In this document: positions 5,946-6,932 of the stretch, piece by piece | How positions within the stretch are numbered: position 1 is the first letter of the stretch | Layout of the letters: every line of letters starts with the position of its first letter | Assembly (NCBI GenBank): GCA_027340195.1 | Contig: DAHWNE010000205.1 | Location: 1-6,932, forward strand | Length of the DNA stretch: 6,932 nucleotides | Direction: 5' to 3' | From: Acetobacteraceae bacterium | GTDB lineage: Bacteria > Pseudomonadota > Alphaproteobacteria > Acetobacterales > Acetobacteraceae | Translations under genes and position numbers: made by a program | Notes under the pieces: model-generated | What the model saw: only the letters and a program-made list of their open reading frames with translations | The model's database searches: none | What the model was told of the DNA's origin: nothing

Positions 5946-5968
5946 CGGGCACCACCACCGGTCGCCCG
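5946..5968 (+). other. Hairpin abutting the start codon at 5969
   Basis: CGGGC (5946-5950) pairs with GCCCG (5964-5968), and ACC (5951-5953) with GGT (5960-5962), leaving one bulged C and a 6-nt loop. The stem ends on the base before the ATG. No Shine-Dalgarno-like sequence is seen in the leader, so this structure may limit or control initiation. Confidence 0.35.
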
Positions 5969-6469
5969 ATGCTTCCCCTTACCCTCGACCCCACCCGCCT
6001 CCGCCTCGGCGTCCTCGGCGACGGTCCCGCCGCCACACGCCGCCACGCCCGGCTGCGCGCCGCCGGCGCCACCCCGTTCGTGGTCCCCGCCGACCCGGCC
6101 GCCTGGCCCGGGCTGGACGCGCTCTGGATCGCCGATGTGGCCGACCCGGCGGCGGCGCGCCTCGCCGCCGCCGCCCGCGCCCGCGGCATCCTGGTCAATG
6201 TCGAGGACCGCCCGGCGCTCTGCGACTTCCACAACGCGGCCGAACTCCGTCGTGGCGATCTGCTGATCGCGGTCTCCACCGCCGGCGCCAGCCCGGGTCT
6301 GGCCGGCGCCGTCCGCGACCGCATCGCCCGCCTGATCGGCCCCGAATGGGCCGGGCGGCTGGCCGATCTCGCCGCGCGCCGCGCCGGGTGGCGGGCGGCG
6401 GGCGCCGATCTGCCGCAGATCGCCGCCCGCACCCGCGCCGCGCTCGCCGATGCCGGGTGGCTCGCGTGA
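5969..6469 (+). CDS. Precorrin-2 dehydrogenase / sirohydrochlorin ferrochelatase (Met8/CysG N-domain), compact
   Basis: This 166-residue protein matches the N-terminal module of CysG/Met8p, which oxidises precorrin-2 to sirohydrochlorin with NAD and inserts Fe to give siroheme. Seen: a Rossmann loop GDGPAA (17-22, GxGxxA), VNVEDRPALCDF (76-87) with Asp80 in the position of catalytic Asp104 of CysG, and LLIAVSTAGASPGLAG (98-113). It is shorter than stand-alone relatives (about 200 residues): roughly 20 residues are missing between the second strand (FVVP, 37-40) and ALWIADVADP (51-60), and the helical C-terminus is brief. Both catalytic activities are therefore inferred from family. ATG 5969 is the first in-frame start after a TAG at 5924-5926, but no ribosome site precedes it. 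Its stop overlaps the cobA GTG by 4 bp. Confidence 0.82.
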   Translation: MLPLTLDPTRLRLGVLGDGPAATRRHARLRAAGATPFVVPADPAAWPGLDALWIADVADPAAARLAAAARARGILVNVEDRPALCDFHNAAELRRGDLLIAVSTAGASPGLAGAVRDRIARLIGPEWAGRLADLAARRAGWRAAGADLPQIAARTRAALADAGWLA

Positions 6470-6932
6470 GTCCCGCTCGCCTGCTCCGCGCGGAATTCGC
6501 CCCCGGCAGCGTCTGGCTCGCCGGTGCCGGCCCCGGCGATCCGGGCTTGCTCACCCTGCACGCTCTCGATGCGCTGGAACGCGCCGATTTGGTGCTGCAC
6601 GACGCCCTGGTCCCGCCCGAAATCCTGGCCCTGGCCGCCACCCCACGGCGGATCGCGGTCGGCAAGCGTGCCGGCGGCCCCCGCACCCCGCAGTTGCGCA
6701 TCAACCAGATGCTGATCGCCGAGGCCCGCGCCGGGCAACGGGTCCTGCGGCTGAAAGGTGGCGATCCGCTGCTCTTCGGCCGCGGCGCGGAAGAAGCGTT
6801 GGCATTGGTCGCCGCCGGCATTCCGTTCCGCATCATCCCCGGCATCAGCGCCGGCCTCGGCGGCACCGCCGCGGCGGGGATTCCACTCACCCATCGCGGC
6901 CTCGCGCAATCGGTCGCGTTCGTCACCGGGCA
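6466..6932 (+). CDS. cobA: Uroporphyrinogen-III C-methyltransferase (SUMT), 3' end outside window
   Basis: The first 155 codons of SUMT are present; about 100 residues are missing at the right edge. SUMT transfers two methyl groups from SAM to uroporphyrinogen III, giving precorrin-2 for siroheme and cobalamin. Motifs in order: WLAGAGPGDPGLLTL (17-31), LVLHDALV (42-49; relatives usually have YD for HD), AVGKRAGG (64-71), RLKGGDPLLFGRGAEE (95-110), IIPGISAGLGGTAAAGIPLTHR (123-144, read as two halves PGISAG and AGIPLTHR), and SVAFVTG (149-155). The GTG start at 6466 overlaps the preceding TGA as GTGA, with weak GGGTGG at 6455-6460. Together with the upstream gene it is a split version of the CysG fusion. 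Cysteine/sulfite reduction genes or cobalamin genes may follow outside the window. Confidence 0.93.
   Translation, partial: MSPARLLRAEFAPGSVWLAGAGPGDPGLLTLHALDALERADLVLHDALVPPEILALAATPRRIAVGKRAGGPRTPQLRINQMLIAEARAGQRVLRLKGGDPLLFGRGAEEALALVAAGIPFRIIPGISAGLGGTAAAGIPLTHRGLAQSVAFVTG

Larger units (their letters stand above)
5632..5968. other. 337-bp region without a convincing gene
   Basis: No reading frame here looks protein-like with a usable start. One plus frame is open from 5632 to a TAG near 5857-5859 but has no ATG at its beginning. Two modest hairpins occur: GCTTCG (5655-5660) with CGAAGC (5672-5677), and CCACGA (5801-5806) with TCGTGG (5814-5819). Neither has a T-tract, so no clear terminator for the CHAP gene is seen. 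From about 5860 the composition becomes AT-richer than anywhere else in the window, as expected for a promoter of the downstream siroheme genes. The first 100 bp may be a remnant or interspersed repeat. Confidence 0.5.

Overview
This GC-rich window has the codon bias and dense, often overlapping gene layout of an alphaproteobacterium. The protein styles (Ala/Arg/Gly-rich, a CHAP protein with long basic tails, a split siroheme synthase) fit Rhodospirillales/Acetobacteraceae. That assignment is an inference from composition and gene families, not from a marker gene. There are eight protein-coding genes I can defend, one possible small ORF, one clear intrinsic terminator, and no rRNA, tRNA, CRISPR array, transposase or phage gene.

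Layout. (1) Positions 1-807, minus strand: the N-terminal 269 residues of a polysaccharide deacetylase (CE4-type, HpPgdA/PuuE-like) that runs off the left edge. (2) 808-871: a 64-bp divergent gap with a GC palindrome. (3) 872-2272, plus: an amidase-signature hydrolase with a complete Lys-Ser-Ser triad. (4) 2273-2533: spacer with a hairpin and a possible 29-codon ORF whose stop overlaps the next start. (5) 2534-3367 ygfZ (folate-binding Fe-S maintenance protein), overlapping by 4 bp with (6) 3364-3954, a TPMT-like SAM methyltransferase, followed after 66 bp by (7) 4021-4371, a RidA-family protein. These three look like one transcription unit, closed by a perfect 10-bp-stem terminator at 4435-4459. 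(8) 4549-5631: a secreted CHAP-domain protein with an N-terminal VWHKP repeat and basic Arg/Val/His repeats on both sides of the catalytic domain. Its leader holds a 12-nt match to the conserved core of class I c-di-GMP riboswitches and a pair of competing stems, one of which would cover the ribosome binding site. (9) 5632-5968: 337 bp without a convincing gene, ending in an AT-rich promoter-like stretch. (10) 5969-6469 and 6466-6932: a compact precorrin-2 dehydrogenase/ferrochelatase (Met8/CysG N-domain) overlapping by 4 bp with uroporphyrinogen-III C-methyltransferase (cobA/SUMT), cut by the right edge. Together they make siroheme or precorrin-2.

Most of the window is ordinary chromosomal housekeeping. 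The parts deserving a second look are the CHAP protein, its leader, and the short ORF coupled to ygfZ. I did not find a convincing new multi-gene system.
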